DNA from: Anabaena lutea FACHB-196
Lineage (GTDB): Bacteria > Cyanobacteriota > Cyanobacteriia > Cyanobacteriales > Nostocaceae
Direction: 5' to 3'
NCBI RefSeq assembly: GCF_014698305.1
Contig: NZ_JACJST010000002.1
Location: 431,723 to 495,722 of the forward strand
Length of the DNA stretch: 64,000 nt
Shown one piece after another: positions 62,707-64,000 of the stretch. Each line of letters starts with the position of its first letter. The first letter of the stretch is position 1. A program made the position numbers and the translations under genes. The notes below the pieces were generated by a model. That model was not told the origin of the DNA. It saw nothing but the letters and a program-made list of their open reading frames with translations, and searched no databases.

Positions 62707-63591
62707 CTATTTCGTACCAACAGTAGTCATCTGAAGTGGAAATCCCAACTTTTCTCTTTGCTCAACATACAAATGAGCCACCTTCCTCGCCAAATGCCGA
62801 ATCCTCGTAATGTAGCGAGTTCTTTCTGTTACTGAAATTACACCTCGTGCATCGAGCAGGTTGAAACTATGGGAACACTTAATTACATAATCTAAGCTGG
62901 GTAAAACAAGGCCTCTCTCAGTTAATTGAGTAGCTTCCTGCTCATATAAGTTAAAGAGCGTCAGCAACATCTCTGGATTCGACGCTTCAAAATTGTAAGT
63001 ACACTGTTCAATCTCACCCTGAAGATGAACATCACCATATGTAATATTGTCCGTCCACTGGATATTCGTAATTGCTTCCACCTGTTGGAGGTACATCACC
63101 AATCTCTCCAATCCATAGGTAATCTCAATCGACACCGGACGACAATCAATTCCCCCACATTGTTGGAAATATGTAAATTGAGTAATTTCCATTCCATCTA
63201 ACCAGACTTCCCAGCCAGTACCCCAAGCCCCCACCGTTGCATCTTCCCAGTTATCTTCCACAAAACGAATATCGTGGTCTTCGGGACGAATACCCAACGC
63301 CCTCAACGAATCAAGATAGATTTCCTGGATATTATCGGGTGAAGGCTTAATCAACACTTGATATTGATAGTAGTGCTGGAAGCGGTTCGGATTTTCGCCG
63401 TAACGCCCATCTGTTGGACGACGACAAGGTTCAACATAAGCCACAGACCAAGGTTCTGGCCCTAACGCCCTTAAAAAAGTATGGGGGTTCTTAGTACCTG
63501 CACCCTTCTCCATGTCATAAGGTTGGGCAATTAAGCAGCCGCGATCGCCCCAAAACTGATGCAATATAGCTATTACTGACTGAAAATTCAC
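62707..63591 (-). CDS. glyQ: glycyl-tRNA synthetase alpha subunit
   Basis: 294 residues, the normal length for the alpha chain of the alpha2-beta2 bacterial enzyme. The N-terminus [24 protein letters not shown] and the stretches [42 protein letters not shown] and [20 protein letters not shown] are diagnostic class II signatures. It charges tRNA-Gly together with the beta chain (glyS), which is not in this window. It is divergent from the rRNA operon. Confidence 0.96.
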   Translation of the reverse strand: MNFQSVIAILHQFWGDRGCLIAQPYDMEKGAGTKNPHTFLRALGPEPWSVAYVEPCRRPTDGRYGENPNRFQHYYQYQVLIKPSPDNIQEIYLDSLRALGIRPEDHDIRFVEDNWEDATVGAWGTGWEVWLDGMEITQFTYFQQCGGIDCRPVSIEITYGLERLVMYLQQVEAITNIQWTDNITYGDVHLQGEIEQCTYNFEASNPEMLLTLFNLYEQEATQLTERGLVLPSLDYVIKCSHSFNLLDARGVISVTERTRYITRIRHLARKVAHLYVEQREKLGFPLQMTTVGTK

Positions 63592-63701
63592 GCTCTACTC
63601 TTCCTTAAGTCAACAATTCATAAACCATTGTTGCCTAAACCCAGCATTGTGAGCAGTTTTGAGCCGTTAAAAAAATTCCCAGAAAAAAGTTGGAAAAAGA
63701 G

Positions 63702-63730
63702 TTGACATTGTAAAGGAGGTTCGATATATT
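63702..63730 (+). promoter_or_regulatory. consensus sigma-70 promoter of the rRNA operon
   Basis: TTGACA at 63702-63707 and TATATT at 63725-63730 with a 17-bp spacer, ~170 bp upstream of the 16S sequence. This is the strongest promoter match seen in the window, as expected for rrn. Confidence 0.85.
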
Positions 63731-63736
63731 AAATAA

Positions 63737-63900
63737 GTGCCGGAGAGAGAACGCCGCAAAGCGAACTCGGAAGGACACCGAACCTTGAAAATATTATAGT
63801 TTGAAAGACAGTATACAACAAGTACCCTGCGTCAGTAAAGAAAATAACCTGACCGAGGTTGAAAAAGACGGTCAAGAGAGCTAAAAGAAGCAAACGAACC
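63737..63900 (+). other. pre-16S leader
   Basis: A ~164-nt transcribed leader between the promoter and the 16S gene. It is expected to hold the left half of the RNase III processing stem and antitermination signals; the right half lies beyond the window. Confidence 0.6.

Positions 63901-64000
<100 letters not shown>

Overview
The window comes from a filamentous, probably heterocystous (Nostocales-type) cyanobacterium. Supporting this are many HIP1 octamers (GCGATCGC), Nostoc-style small palindromic repeats inside and between genes, heptamer tandem repeats, many hybrid histidine kinases, NACHT-WD40 proteins, a DUF4079 protein, a cyanobacterial Omp85 and a lipid-A-disaccharide-synthase-related protein. 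The 5' end of a 16S rRNA gene lies at the right edge. The genus was not determined.

Layout. 0-6 kb: 3' end of folK, a Nudix hydrolase, an Rrf2 regulator, an SPFH protein, an IS630 scar, a DUF1349 gene, and a YdcZ transporter pair divergent from a MarR regulator with two operator-like palindromes. 6-10 kb: an AbiGi-like defence candidate, a 212-bp MITE-like element, a Rieske oxygenase divergent from a TetR regulator that carries an IS1-type zinc ribbon, and a 396-bp gene-less element with multi-copy end repeats like those of Tn7/Mu-type transposons. 10-17 kb: a minus-strand phosphorelay cluster (three sensor kinases and one Rcp1-like receiver). 17-31 kb: a sulfur, thiol and metal themed region with DUF1634 plus TauE/SafE, a second TauE/SafE, three CadD paralogues, an amino-acid permease, cysK with a CymR-like Rrf2 gene, a b-type cytochrome, a Crp/Fnr regulator and a tandem NIL-domain protein. 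31-34 kb: RHH and HNH proteins, a polysaccharide deacetylase with a truncated duplicate, and a MITE. 34-39 kb: a STAND/NACHT-WD40 cluster, apparently split and then truncated by a MITE. 39-44 kb: a stress group (secreted small protein, Dps, ChaB-domain protein), kptA, a membrane protein and an unusual AAA ATPase. 44-50 kb: a second two-component cluster, a 1.8-kb gap and a NarL-type regulator. 50-64 kb: envelope and housekeeping genes (LpxB-related, Omp85, Ser/Thr kinase, DUF2267, tRNA-Ser, ComEC, DUF4079), a mini-lipoxygenase, glyQ, and the rRNA promoter with the start of 16S.

How the genes fit together. The 17-31 kb region looks like cysteine/sulfite handling under Rrf2 (CymR-like) and possibly NIL-domain control, alongside CadD-type efflux; this grouping is inferred from gene content. 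The NACHT cluster has the domain set of NLR-like conflict or signalling proteins: HTH, NTPase, WD40 sensor, a second NTPase, and a nearby two-helix membrane protein. It is the best candidate for an undescribed system, although its present state may be decayed. Small repeats (SDR-type palindromes, IS200/IS605-like double hairpins, MITEs) have inserted throughout, some in frame within proteins.
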